This document shows, piece by piece, positions 16,719 to 25,935 of a stretch of DNA of 64,000 bases. The position numbers were made by a program, and so were the translations under genes. Location of the stretch: assembly GCF_000720325.1 (NCBI RefSeq), contig NZ_JOJM01000007.1, positions 166,598 to 230,597 of the forward strand. Reading direction: 5' to 3'. The notes under the pieces are model-generated. The model worked only from the letters and a program-made list of their open reading frames with translations. It searched no databases and was not told the origin of the DNA. Source of the DNA: Streptomyces sp. NRRL B-1347 (GTDB lineage: Bacteria; Actinomycetota; Actinomycetes; Streptomycetales; Streptomycetaceae). Positions within the stretch are counted from its first letter, which is position 1; every line of letters starts with the position of its first letter.

Positions 16719-18260
16719 TCAGTGCCCGCCGCTCGCCCGGAAGCCGCGCGGCACCAGCCACACGACGAGCAGGGCGACCGCCGTCACGATGCCGACACTG
16801 ACGTACGCCGTGGTCGTCAGGGCGGACTCGAACGCCGCCCGGGCCGCGTCCAGGAGGCGGTCGCCCGCCGTGCCGCCCAGCGTCCCGGCGGCCTCGACGG
16901 CGCCGCCGATGGATTCCCGCGCGGCGGTGGGACGGCCGTCCATGTGCCCGGCGTAGGCGGTCGCGTGCAGCGAGCCGAGCAGCGCGACGCCGAGCCCGAT
17001 GCCCAGTTCGTACGCGGTCTCCGACACGGCACCGGCCTGCCCGGCGCGTTCGGCGGGGACGGCGGACACGAGGACGGCGGCGGACGCGGTGACGGCGAGT
17101 CCGTCGCCGAGGCCGAGGGCGACGAACACGACGGCCACCACGCCGTAGGGCGTGGGTTCCGGTGACAGGGCGAGCACCAGGAAGCCGACGACGAGGCCGC
17201 CGAGGCCTAGCGCCATCACGGCCCGCACGCCGCAGCGCTCCATGAGCCACGGTGTGATCAGCGAGCCGACGAGCATCGCGCCGGCCGCGGGCAGCGTCCG
17301 CAGCCCGGCACCGAACGGCGAGTACCCGTGGACGTACTGGAGCCAGAGCGACATCAGGAACAGGGCCGCGCCGATCGCGAGCATGGCGAGGAAGATGGCG
17401 AGCGCCGCGGCCGTGAACGCGCGGCGCGTGAACAGGCGCACGTCCAGGAGCGGATCGGTGAGCCTCAGTTGGCGCCGGGTGAACACGGCGAGGAGGAGCA
17501 CGCCCAGGGCCAGGATGGCCAGGTCACCGACGGCGAGACCGCCCTTGGCGACGTGCTTGATGCCCCAGGCGAGCGCGATCACGCCGACGACGGAGAGCGC
17601 GGCACCGGGCCAGTCGAGCGAGCCGTTGCCCACGCTGCGGAACTCGGGCAGGAGCTTGATGCCGGCGACCACGGTCACGACGACGATGGGCACGTTCACC
17701 CAGAACGCCGCCGACCAGCCGTGCGTCTCCACGAGCAGCCCGCCGACGAGCGGGCCGACGGCGGCTCCCGCGCCCGCGACCGCGGCCCAGATGCCGATGG
17801 CGAGGGTCCGTTCGCGTGGGTCGGTGAAGACGCCACGGATCAGCGACAGCGTCGACGGCATGACCATCGCGCCGCCGATGCCGAGCAGCACGCGCCCGGC
17901 GATGAGTTGCGCGGGTGTCGCGGCGGTCGCGGCGACGACGGAGGCGAGGCCGAACAGCACGAGGCCGGTCAGGAAGAGGCGTTTGCGGCCGAACCGGTCG
18001 CTGACCGCGCCGGAGGTCACGAGCAGTCCGCCGAGGACCAGGCCGTAGATGTCGATGATCCACAGCTGTTGCACGGCGGTCGGCCGCATGTCGTCGATCA
18101 GTGACGGGAGCGCCACGTTGAGGATGGTGGCGTCCATGGCCACCAGGAGCAGACTGGCGCACAGCACAGCGAGTGCGGCCCAACGTCCCGGAGCGGGCGT
18201 CGGGCGGCTTTCCGCGGCGGGGCCTGAGGAGTTCAGGTCACGGGCCACGGGATATCTCAT
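16719..18260 (-). CDS. MFS transporter, DHA2 (14-TM drug:H+ antiporter) family
   Basis: 513 aa from ATG 18260; a GTG five codons in is an alternative. Motif D1 in helix 1 (VAMDATILNVALPSL), motif A after helix 2 (GAVSDRFGRKRLFL) and motif C in helix 5 (AVAGAGAAVGPLVGGLLVE) identify a QacA/EmrB-like proton antiporter. About 14 hydrophobic segments are present. It is divergent from an FAD monooxygenase gene 275 bases away. Such pairs often export and modify the same aromatic compound or antibiotic, but no TetR or MarR gene is adjacent. Confidence 0.9.
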   Translation of the reverse strand: MRYPVARDLNSSGPAAESRPTPAPGRWAALAVLCASLLLVAMDATILNVALPSLIDDMRPTAVQQLWIIDIYGLVLGGLLVTSGAVSDRFGRKRLFLTGLVLFGLASVVAATAATPAQLIAGRVLLGIGGAMVMPSTLSLIRGVFTDPRERTLAIGIWAAVAGAGAAVGPLVGGLLVETHGWSAAFWVNVPIVVVTVVAGIKLLPEFRSVGNGSLDWPGAALSVVGVIALAWGIKHVAKGGLAVGDLAILALGVLLLAVFTRRQLRLTDPLLDVRLFTRRAFTAAALAIFLAMLAIGAALFLMSLWLQYVHGYSPFGAGLRTLPAAGAMLVGSLITPWLMERCGVRAVMALGLGGLVVGFLVLALSPEPTPYGVVAVVFVALGLGDGLAVTASAAVLVSAVPAERAGQAGAVSETAYELGIGLGVALLGSLHATAYAGHMDGRPTAARESIGGAVEAAGTLGGTAGDRLLDAARAAFESALTTTAYVSVGIVTAVALLVVWLVPRGFRASGGH

Positions 18261-18357
18261 CCCTTCGGGCCCCGCGCACACGTGTGGCGGGCGGGGCAGA
18301 TGTGGTGCGAGCGCCGGTGTGGCGCTCGTAGCCGAGTATGAACTATTCCCCTTATAG

Positions 18358-18369
18358 CCGCATATGCGG
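18358..18369. promoter_or_regulatory. CCGCATATGCGG palindrome in the MFS/monooxygenase divergent region
   Basis: A perfect 12-bp palindrome next to an AT-rich stretch (TATGAACTATTCCCCTTATA) about 100 bases before the MFS start and 167 before the monooxygenase start. It is a plausible operator for both genes; no cognate regulator lies beside it. Confidence 0.4.
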
Positions 18370-18535
18370 GGTGGCCGTACAGGCCGAGCGTCACAGGACG
18401 AGGGCCATAAGCAGACGTGCTGGCTCGCAGCAGATCCAGCTGTTGGACTTCTGTACCGGCGCCCCCGACCGTGGAAGGACACGACATCAGCCGCACGAAG
18501 CGTCAGCGGCACCTCACTTCACGGGAGCGAAGCCC

Positions 18536-19729
18536 ATGAACAGCCATGTCCTCATCGCGGGCGCGGGCATCGGCGGCCTCACCGCCGCCCTGAGCCTGCA
18601 CGCCGTCGGGATCGGCGTCACCGTCGTCGACAGCGTCCGCGAGATACGGCCGCTCGGCGTCGGCATCAACCTCCAGCCGCAGGCCGTGGGGGTCCTCACC
18701 GAGCTGGGCCTGGGGGACGCCCTCGCCGCCGTCGCGATCCCGACCGCCGAGCACCGGTACGCCGACTCGCGGGGCGAGCCGATGTTCGCGGACCCGCGAG
18801 GGCTCGCGCGGGGGTACCGCTGGCCCCAGTACTCCATCCACCGCGGCGAGTTGCAGATGCTGCTGCTCGACGCCGTGCGCGAGCGGCTCGGCGCGGACGC
18901 GGTACGCACCGGCAACCGAGTAGAACGCTTTATCCAGACCGAGGAGGAGGTACGCGTCCGGGTCACCGACCGGGCCACGGGGGCCGCCTCGGTCCTGAGC
19001 GCCGGGCTGCTGGTCGGCGCGGACGGGCTGCACTCGACGGTCCGTGCCGCTCTCCACCCCGAGCAGGGCCCGCTGCTGTGGTCGGGGGTGCGGATGTGGC
19101 GGGGCGTCCTGGAGACCGAGCGCTTCGTGACGGGCCGCTCGGCGGTCATCGCCACGGACGGCCCGCGCCCCGACGGGAAACACGACGCGCAGTTCCTGGC
19201 GTACCCGATCTCCCGCCCGGCCGACGACCGCGGCCGGTCCCTGCTCAACTGGGTGGCCCTGGTGATCGTGGCCGAGCCGGGGCCGCTGGACCCGGCGGCC
19301 GCGGACTGGAACGCGCCGGCGCGCCCCGAGGACGTCCTGCCGCACTTCGAGGGCTGGCGGATCGGCGGCCGCTCCGTCCACGACCTGGTCACCGGCAGCG
19401 AGTTGCTCCTGCGCTACCCCATGGTGGACCGCGACCCGCTGCCGCGCTGGGGCGAGGGCCGGGTGACGCTGCTCGGGGACGCCGCGCACCCCATGTACCC
19501 CGTGGGCGCCAACGGAGCGACGCAGGCCGTCATCGACGCGGGCGTCCTCGCCGAGCGCCTGGCCGCCGCCGACGACCCGCGTACGGCGCTCGCCGCGTAC
19601 GAGACGGAGCGCCGGGAGGCCACGACCCGCATCGTGGAGGCCAGCCGCCACATGCACGCGTCCGCACACTCCGGCGAGAGGGCCATCGACGCCATCACCT
19701 CGGCCTACCGCGCGGCCACGGGCGGCTGA
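18536..19729 (+). CDS. FAD-dependent aromatic monooxygenase (PHBH/UbiH-like)
   Basis: 397 aa from ATG 18536 with GGGAG nine bases upstream. GxGxxG FAD motif LIAGAGIGGLTAALSL, the DG motif LLVGADGLHSTVR, and GD motif VTLLGDAAHPMYPVGANGA are the three class A flavoprotein monooxygenase signatures. HRGELQMLLLDAV is also typical. The family hydroxylates phenolic or heteroaromatic substrates using NAD(P)H and O2. It overlaps the convergent serine hydrolase gene by 25 bases at its 3' end. Confidence 0.9.
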   Translation: MNSHVLIAGAGIGGLTAALSLHAVGIGVTVVDSVREIRPLGVGINLQPQAVGVLTELGLGDALAAVAIPTAEHRYADSRGEPMFADPRGLARGYRWPQYSIHRGELQMLLLDAVRERLGADAVRTGNRVERFIQTEEEVRVRVTDRATGAASVLSAGLLVGADGLHSTVRAALHPEQGPLLWSGVRMWRGVLETERFVTGRSAVIATDGPRPDGKHDAQFLAYPISRPADDRGRSLLNWVALVIVAEPGPLDPAAADWNAPARPEDVLPHFEGWRIGGRSVHDLVTGSELLLRYPMVDRDPLPRWGEGRVTLLGDAAHPMYPVGANGATQAVIDAGVLAERLAAADDPRTALAAYETERREATTRIVEASRHMHASAHSGERAIDAITSAYRAATGG

Positions 19730-20673
19730 CCGGTTCGCTCACGCGTGTCGAGCGCCCGTGCCGCCGCCGGCGCCACGTGGCGCAGCGCCTTCTGCACCTG
19801 CTCGACGCCCGCGGTCTGCGAGAGCTGGTCCTGGGAGAGCGCGACGACGTCCAGGAGGCGGCCGTCGACCTGGACGCGGCCGATGCTGTTGATGATCCAC
19901 AGGCCGGTCCGGCTGCGCGGCAGCCAGCCGTCCTTGGCAGGGTAGGTGGTGCCGGGGTCGGCGATGGTGTGCACGCCGCCCTCTATCTGCTCCTTGTCGA
20001 GGGTGCTCATCAGGTGCAGCTGGTACGTCCGCGACGGGCGCGAAAGGGGCGAGTCGGTTCGGTGCAGCACGTCCAGGAAGCGGAGCTGGTCGCCGACCGT
20101 GGTGGTGGTGAGGCCCCACAGGCCGTCCTCGCCGGGCGTGGTGTCCTTCATGCCGAGCCGCTGGTAGACCGCCGCCATGCCGGAGCTGCCGCCGACCAGC
20201 GGCCACAGCGCGGTGGCGGGCTCGTTCTCGCTCTGCCGGATCATCGGCGTGACCAGGGCGGTCTCGCGCTCGGTCAGGGGCCGCCGCTCGTCCTGGGACC
20301 TGAGCAGGAGCGCGGCCAGGATGTGCGACTTGACGACGCTCGCGGTGTGGAAGCGGAAGCCGGTGTCCCCGACGGTGGCGACGGCGCCCGTGGTCACGTC
20401 CCGGACGCCGATGGCGACCTGCCCTTCGGGGCGGGGCAGCGCGGTGGCGTACGCGGAGGAGACGGCGTCGCGCAGGACGGCCTGCGCCGTGGGGCGCCGG
20501 GGCTCGGCGGTCACCGGGGCGTCCGCCGTGTCGGCGGACGCCGTCGTGGTGGGGCTGAAGGCGCCCCAGGCCGCCCAGGCGAGGACGGCCGCGGCCCCGG
20601 CCGCCCCGACGGGGACGTACCACCGCCGACGGCGGTGACGTCGCTGGTCGGGGGCGTGCTGGGGTACGGGCAT
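19705..20673 (-). CDS. Membrane-anchored or secreted serine hydrolase, class A beta-lactamase fold
   Basis: 322 aa. A basic N-terminus (RRHRRRRWYVPVG) precedes one hydrophobic segment (residues 20-40), so it is exported or membrane-tethered. The active Ser-x-x-Lys is TASVVKSHI. RQSENEPATALW replaces the SDN loop of true beta-lactamases with SEN. VYQRLGMKDT, AKDGWLPR and WIINSIGRV follow, in place of KTG. These differences suggest a penicillin-binding-type or unassigned serine hydrolase rather than a resistance enzyme. The close spacing with the downstream monooxygenase is convergent, not operonic. Confidence 0.82.
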   Translation of the reverse strand: MPVPQHAPDQRRHRRRRWYVPVGAAGAAAVLAWAAWGAFSPTTTASADTADAPVTAEPRRPTAQAVLRDAVSSAYATALPRPEGQVAIGVRDVTTGAVATVGDTGFRFHTASVVKSHILAALLLRSQDERRPLTERETALVTPMIRQSENEPATALWPLVGGSSGMAAVYQRLGMKDTTPGEDGLWGLTTTTVGDQLRFLDVLHRTDSPLSRPSRTYQLHLMSTLDKEQIEGGVHTIADPGTTYPAKDGWLPRSRTGLWIINSIGRVQVDGRLLDVVALSQDQLSQTAGVEQVQKALRHVAPAAARALDTRERTGQPPVAAR

Positions 20674-20759
20674 GACGCGAGGGCTCCTGCTTCGGGGGGA
20701 AGAGGAGCACTTTAACCGGACAGATCAGATATGGGAAAAACTCATACGATATGTCCCGA

Positions 20760-22004
20760 TCAGGGCAGATACAGGGTGTACAGGAGCTTGTTCGGCACCA
20801 CGGGCGGGGTGCCCTGGAGCACGCCCGTGGTCGCGTTGTCGACGAGGCCGCGCTTCACCTGCGCCGGGGTGTCCCCGGGGCGGAAGGCGAGGTGCAGGGC
20901 CGCCGCTCCCGTCACGTGGGCGGTCGCCATGGACGTCCCGCTGATGGTGTTGGTCGAGCTGTCGCTGTCCTTCCAGGCCGACGGGATCTGCACACCGGGC
21001 GCGAAGAGGGACACGCACTGGCCGTAGTTGGACGAGGAGGCCCGGCGGTCGGCGCGGTCGCTCGCGCCCACGGTGATGGCCTCGGGCAGCCGCGCGGGCG
21101 AGGTGGAGCAGGCGCCCGTGGACGAGCCCGCGCTGCCCGCCGAGACCGCGTACGTGACGCCGGAGCGGATGGAGTTGCGCACGGCGTTGTCGAGGACGTC
21201 GCTCGGCTGGCCGCCGATGCTCATGTTCGCCACGGCGGGCCTGGCCTTCTGGGCCGTCACCCAGTCGACGCCCGCGACGACGCCCGCCGTGGTGGCCGAG
21301 CCCTGGCAGTTCAGGACCCGCACGGCCACCACCTTGGCCTGCTTGGCGACGCCGTAGGTCCGGCCGGCGGCGATGCCGCCGACGTGGGTGCCGTGGCCGT
21401 GGCAGTCGTTGCCGTTCTGGCCGTCGCCCACGGTGTCGACGCCGACCGAGGCCCGCCCGCCGAACTCCTGGTGCGTGGTGCGAAGGCCGGTGTCGATGAC
21501 GTACACGCTGACGTCGGGAGCGGTGGTGCGGTACGTGTACGTGCCGGACAGGGGAAGGCGGCGCTGGTCGATCCGGTCGAGGCCCCACGGGGCGTCCGGC
21601 TGCGTTTCGTCGAGGGCAGTGGCGCCGAGGCGCACGCGCGTGTCCTGGCGGACGTACGAGACCCGCGGGTCGGCGGCCACGCGCTCGGCCCGCGCGCGGC
21701 TCATCGTCGCGGAGAAGCCGTGCAGGGCGGCCCGGTACACGTGCCCGAGCCGCGCCCCGCCGGCCCGCCCGACGAGGTCGCGCGCCACGTCGGGCACGGC
21801 GCTCCCCCGCGTGTCCTTCAGGACCACGAGCCAGCCGTCCGGCACGGCCGTCTCCCCGGCCCCGGCGAGGCGCAGATCGCCCGGCGTCGCCGGGGTTCCG
21901 GGCGGGGCGGCCCCGGTAGCGGACGCGGCACCGAGCTGAAGGCCCGCGGCGAGCGTCGCGGCGGACAGGACGGCCGCCGCACGGCGGCGCGTGGTTCTCT
22001 TCAT
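20760..22004 (-). CDS. Secreted S8 (subtilisin/proteinase K-like) peptidase with altered oxyanion position
   Basis: 414 aa. Sec signal (residues 1-32), Inhibitor_I9-like propeptide (about 55-125), then the catalytic domain. The triad is Asp171 (VIDTG), His204 (HGHGTHVGG) and Ser358 (SGTSMATAH). The position that normally carries the oxyanion-hole Asn (family AAGNxN) reads SAGSAGSS, putting Ser at residue 291 (21132-21134). This could lower activity. Cys201 and other cysteines suggest disulfides. It lies 46 bases downstream of a secreted M4 protease and may be co-transcribed. Confidence 0.9.
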   Translation of the reverse strand: MKRTTRRRAAAVLSAATLAAGLQLGAASATGAAPPGTPATPGDLRLAGAGETAVPDGWLVVLKDTRGSAVPDVARDLVGRAGGARLGHVYRAALHGFSATMSRARAERVAADPRVSYVRQDTRVRLGATALDETQPDAPWGLDRIDQRRLPLSGTYTYRTTAPDVSVYVIDTGLRTTHQEFGGRASVGVDTVGDGQNGNDCHGHGTHVGGIAAGRTYGVAKQAKVVAVRVLNCQGSATTAGVVAGVDWVTAQKARPAVANMSIGGQPSDVLDNAVRNSIRSGVTYAVSAGSAGSSTGACSTSPARLPEAITVGASDRADRRASSSNYGQCVSLFAPGVQIPSAWKDSDSSTNTISGTSMATAHVTGAAALHLAFRPGDTPAQVKRGLVDNATTGVLQGTPPVVPNKLLYTLYLP

Positions 22005-22027
22005 GATCGTGCACCTGAACCTTTCGT

Positions 22028-22038
22028 GGGGGGGGGGG
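22028..22038. repeat. G11 homopolymer in the leader of the S8 protease gene
   Basis: Eleven consecutive G on the plus strand (C on the coding strand), 24 bases before the S8 start codon and between the M4 stop and S8 start. The length may vary between cells or be a sequencing uncertainty. Confidence 0.7.
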
Positions 22039-22050
22039 CGGAACTGGACC

Positions 22051-24918
22051 TCAGGAACACGTACCTGTCGGCCGCGTGCGCGTCACGACCTCGCTGATGC
22101 CGGTGGTCGCGTCGATCCACACCACCTGGCTGCCGGGGCCCGCGGCGGCGGACAGCTGCTCGCCGCGGTTGCAGGAGACGCGGCCCTTGCGCGTGGCCGG
22201 GTCCTTCGGGTCGCCGCTCGCGGCGAACTGCCAGAGCTTGGCCAGCGTCTCGTTGCGCCACGTCGTGTCGGGCAGCCGGGCGCCGACCGTCACCGCCTCG
22301 TCGGAGGCCGTCAGGTCGTACGCGTTCAGCGCGCCGGGCGCGTCCTCGGAGCTGAGGTCGACGATGTGCGAGCCGTCGATGTCCGCGCGGCGCACGGCGG
22401 TCGTCCCGTCGCCGCGGACGGCGTCCCGCAGCCAGAACACGTGCCGGGCGGTGACGGCCGTCGGGCCGAGGCCGGTGCTGCCCGGCACCTGCTCGACCAC
22501 CTTGTTCTCGCCGGTGGCGACGTCGACGAGCCGCGTGGTGTACGCGTACTCGGCGCGCACCCGGCGCCGCTCCTGGTAGGCGACCTTGCCGTTGCTCACC
22601 GACGGGAAGGAGGCGCGGTGGTAGGTTCCGCCACCGATGCTGCCGCCGTTCTGCGGGTCCTTGAGGCTGAAGTACTTCACGCCCTGGCGGCCGCCGTGGT
22701 TGTAGTAGGAGAAGGTCACGACGTCGCCGTCGACGTCCACGGCGTCGGCGACGCCCCGGCTGTTGTGCCAGAGCTTCTTGACCGGGCCGCCCGCGAACGG
22801 CCGGGCGAGGATGTCCACGCCGGTGGGGCCGTGCGCCTGCCACACCACCGTCCGGCCGTCGGTGGCCGGATTGACGTGGTAGCGGCCGTCGTTGGGGCTC
22901 ATCAGCTTGGCCTGGCCACGGCCGTCCGCGCGCCCGGCCCACACCGAGTACGGCTCGGAGCCCGCCTCGTCGGACTGGGACGCGGTCCACAGGCCGCCGC
23001 CCGAACCGAGGCGGGTGTCCTGGGTGTTGACCCGGTCGAGCAGCGTGTCGGAGTCCACGCCGAGGGCCAGCTCCCAGCCGGGCACGATGCCGTGGGCGTT
23101 GAAGGCGCGCTGGAGGGCCTTCAGCTGTCCCGCGTCGGCGTTGAGGTCCCCGGCGGCGGCGAGCACCGCGGCCCGGCCCTCGGTGAAGCCGTCGAGGGGG
23201 GTCAGGTACTGGGCGAGCGCCCGGTACACGATCTTGTCGGTGAGGGTGTCGCCGAGGTCCTCGCGGGCGTCCCAGAGCGCGCCGCCGAAGATGGTGGAGT
23301 TGAGGTGCACGCCGCCGTTGTCGGTGCCGAAGCCGACGCCGAGGAAGTGCTTGGCGGTGTTCCGGCCGTCGCCCAGGTCGCGGAAGGCGCACGCGCGCGG
23401 GGACTTGGTGCGGCACAGGCGATCGCCGACCAGGCCCGAGTCGGGGTGGCCGGTGGGGATGCCGTAGGCGTCGGCCTCGATGGCGTTGCCGAAGTAGTCG
23501 GCCATCGCCTCGTTCAGGGCGCCGGACTGGCCCGCGTACACCAGCGCCGCGGTGTGCTCCACGACGCCGTGGGTCATCTCGTGGCCGACGACGTCCAGGC
23601 CCGCGGACAGCGGCCGGTACTCCTCGTCGCCGTTGCCGTAGACCATCTTCTCGCCGTCCCAGAAGGCGTTGACGTACGGGTGTCCGCCGTTCGTCACGCC
23701 CACCAGGGAGTTGACGGTCATGCCGTGCCCGTCGAGGCTGACGCGGCCGTGCTTGTTCTTGAAGTAGTCGAAGACCCGCGCGCCGCTCCAGTGCGCGTCC
23801 ACGGCGCCCGCGTCGGTCGCGTCCCTGCCGAAGGCGGTGGTGGGCGAGCCGAACTCCTGGATCCCCGGCGGCCACTGGCCGATCACCTCGCCGACGGACT
23901 TGTCGCGCGCGTCCCAGGTGGACAGGGTGCGGCCCCAGCCCTCGTCGTCCGGGATGCGGGTGGTGTCGCGCAGCACGTACTGCTCACGCCAGGTGTCGCG
24001 CTCCACGTCCAGGGCGACGGACGTGCCGTCCAGCTTGACGCCGGAGCCCTGCTCGCGCGGCTCCGCCCGCGCCCGTACCGCGGGGCGCGCCGCGGGCACC
24101 CCGCCCGCCGCGCCCGGTGCCGTGCGGCCCCCGAACGTCTTGATACCGCTGTACTGGAGGACGGGGTACCCGGCGCGCGCGTCGACGTAGACCTCGCGCA
24201 GCACGGGTTCGCCGGTGGCCGGGTCGGTGCCGCGCACGGTGACGTGGTGGGTGAGGACGCCCTCCCCCTTCGGCAGCACGACGAGGCCGCGGGCCGTGCC
24301 CTTGAGGGGTGTCTCGCCGTCGTCGGCCGCGTCCGTCCCGGCCTTGCGGGTGAAGTTCCCCGTGGTCAGGTCCGTGAGCACGCGGTCGACGGCCCGCTCG
24401 ACGGCGACCTCCGCACTGACCTCGGGCGTCGTGTTCGTCCGCAGCCCGGTGAAGTACTTGCCGGAGGTGCCGGTGACGACGCGTTCGCCGCCCTCGTTCT
24501 CCATCCGCACGACGTACTGGCCGCCCAGGACGGCCACGCCCCGGTGCTTCTGGTGGAGCCGCACGGTCTCCTGGCCGCCCGCCGCCCTGCTGGTCCGCGC
24601 GGACTTCAGGTCGCGGTCGGGGTCGGCGATCCGGTAGCGGCTCTCCTTCTGCTCCAGGTGCGCACGGGCGGCGTCCGCCGCGCTCGCCGCCCTGGGCGCC
24701 TTCTCCCTGATGCCGTCCACCAGGGCCGGAGTCTTCGTCTCCTGCCCCGGAATCACCTCACCGGGGCTCGGCGGCGTCCTCCCTCCGGGCGCCGCCCCGG
24801 CGGGAGCCGTCGAAACCACGAGTGCGGCGGCGCTGATCAGCGCCGCCGCACCGGATAAACCACCCCGCCGCGCCCTGGATCTCCTGGCTCTCCCCACGCG
24901 GACGCTGCGCTCGCGCAT
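22051..24918 (-). CDS. Secreted M4 (thermolysin-like) metallopeptidase with C-terminal propeller-like region
   Basis: 955 aa. Signal peptide with a long basic n-region, FTP/PepSY propeptide (about residues 110-270), then the M4 catalytic domain. Zinc ligands and catalytic residues are VGHEMTH (near residue 445), Glu in LNEAMADYFGN and His in GGVHLNSTIFGGALW. After about residue 620 comes a 330-residue extension with repeated blades (DGRYHVNPATDGRTVVWQ, SNGKVAYQ, ARHVFWLRD), resembling a TolB-type beta-propeller. This is unusual for thermolysin relatives, which normally carry a short C-terminal domain. Leu21 in the signal peptide is encoded by TTA (24856-24858), so expression should depend on bldA. 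Confidence 0.9.
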   Translation of the reverse strand: MRERSVRVGRARRSRARRGGLSGAAALISAAALVVSTAPAGAAPGGRTPPSPGEVIPGQETKTPALVDGIREKAPRAASAADAARAHLEQKESRYRIADPDRDLKSARTSRAAGGQETVRLHQKHRGVAVLGGQYVVRMENEGGERVVTGTSGKYFTGLRTNTTPEVSAEVAVERAVDRVLTDLTTGNFTRKAGTDAADDGETPLKGTARGLVVLPKGEGVLTHHVTVRGTDPATGEPVLREVYVDARAGYPVLQYSGIKTFGGRTAPGAAGGVPAARPAVRARAEPREQGSGVKLDGTSVALDVERDTWREQYVLRDTTRIPDDEGWGRTLSTWDARDKSVGEVIGQWPPGIQEFGSPTTAFGRDATDAGAVDAHWSGARVFDYFKNKHGRVSLDGHGMTVNSLVGVTNGGHPYVNAFWDGEKMVYGNGDEEYRPLSAGLDVVGHEMTHGVVEHTAALVYAGQSGALNEAMADYFGNAIEADAYGIPTGHPDSGLVGDRLCRTKSPRACAFRDLGDGRNTAKHFLGVGFGTDNGGVHLNSTIFGGALWDAREDLGDTLTDKIVYRALAQYLTPLDGFTEGRAAVLAAAGDLNADAGQLKALQRAFNAHGIVPGWELALGVDSDTLLDRVNTQDTRLGSGGGLWTASQSDEAGSEPYSVWAGRADGRGQAKLMSPNDGRYHVNPATDGRTVVWQAHGPTGVDILARPFAGGPVKKLWHNSRGVADAVDVDGDVVTFSYYNHGGRQGVKYFSLKDPQNGGSIGGGTYHRASFPSVSNGKVAYQERRRVRAEYAYTTRLVDVATGENKVVEQVPGSTGLGPTAVTARHVFWLRDAVRGDGTTAVRRADIDGSHIVDLSSEDAPGALNAYDLTASDEAVTVGARLPDTTWRNETLAKLWQFAASGDPKDPATRKGRVSCNRGEQLSAAAGPGSQVVWIDATTGISEVVTRTRPTGTCS

Positions 24919-25061
24919 CCTTCCCCATCCCCCTCGCCGACCGGACCGGCGGCGTGTGCGCCGTCAGGAGGGCCATGGAAGCGGCGATGCGACGAGCCAT
25001 CAATGGGGCGCGGGGGCGCGAGGACGACTTCCGGCCTACGCGAACGCACCTCCCCCGCCGG

Positions 25062-25892
25062 TCATCGGTTCCTGTTGAACTCCGCCACGTTGCGCTGCTG
25101 CTCCTCGTAGTTCGCGGTGAACCGGGTGTCCCCCGGCTTCACCGTCACGAAGTACAGCCAGTCCCCGGGGGTCGGGTTCGTCGCGGCGCGCATCGCGGCC
25201 TCGCCGGGGTTGCCGATCGGGGTGGGGGGCAGGCCCATGCGGGCGTAGGTGTTGTAGGGGCTGTTGAGCTTGGTGTCGCGGGTGGTGGTGTTGAGCGTGG
25301 AGCGGTTGAGGGCGTAGTTGATCGTGGAGTCCATCTGCAGCGGCATGCCCCGGTCGAGGCGGTTGTAGATGACGCGGGCGACCTTGCCCATCTCCTCCTT
25401 GGAACCCGCCTCGGCCTCGATCATGCTCGCGATGGTGACGGTCTGGTAGACGTTCACCGCGTTCCGGTCGGCGCCCGCGGTGACGTGTCCGCCGCTGAAC
25501 CGCTTGTTCGCGGTGTCCACCATGTACGACAGGACGGACGCCGGGGTCGACTGGGAGCTGATGGGGTACGTGGCCGGGAACAGATATCCCTCGGGGTTGC
25601 CGCCCGCGTCGCCGGGCAGTTTCAGGCCCGCCCGGTCGACGGCCTTCTTCGTGGTGCCCTTGGAGACCTTCAGGGCCGTGTCGACGGCCTCGTACACCTG
25701 GCTGGAGCGCCAGCCCTCGGGGATCGTCAGCGTCCTGGGCCGCGCTTCTACTTCGTCGTCCGGGAGCAGCAGCGGGACCGCCACGGCGGTGGCCGCCGCG
25801 ACGGCTCCGGTCGCGATCAGGGCGATCCGGCCCCGGCGCGTCAGCCGGAGCGCTCCGCGTTTCGTGCCCCGTGGCGGGGTGGTGGTGTGCAT
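25062..25892 (-). CDS. MltG/YceG-like endolytic murein transglycosylase, short form
   Basis: 276 aa. One membrane segment near residues 24-44 (ALIATGAVAAATAVAVPLLL) after a basic cytoplasmic tail. The YceG domain contains LTIPEGWRSSQVYEAV, PEGYLFPATYPI, and ASMIEAEAGSKEEMGKVARVIYNRL, where the Glu is the catalytic residue; DSTINYAL and MGLPPTPIGNPGEAAM follow. It lacks the LysM-like extension and long Pro-rich N-terminus of the main Streptomyces MltG near aroE, so it is probably an accessory paralogue. It would cut nascent glycan strands at the membrane. No clear ribosome site precedes the ATG. Confidence 0.87.
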   Translation of the reverse strand: MHTTTPPRGTKRGALRLTRRGRIALIATGAVAAATAVAVPLLLPDDEVEARPRTLTIPEGWRSSQVYEAVDTALKVSKGTTKKAVDRAGLKLPGDAGGNPEGYLFPATYPISSQSTPASVLSYMVDTANKRFSGGHVTAGADRNAVNVYQTVTIASMIEAEAGSKEEMGKVARVIYNRLDRGMPLQMDSTINYALNRSTLNTTTRDTKLNSPYNTYARMGLPPTPIGNPGEAAMRAATNPTPGDWLYFVTVKPGDTRFTANYEEQQRNVAEFNRNR

Positions 25893-25935
25893 GCGGGCAC
25901 GGTAACCCGCCTTTTGTCATATTTCCGGCATATCT

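Noticed and set aside
20700..20760. CATA-TCG-TATG with a T-run as an intrinsic terminator of the S8 gene
   Set aside because: The stem is only four base pairs; too weak to list.
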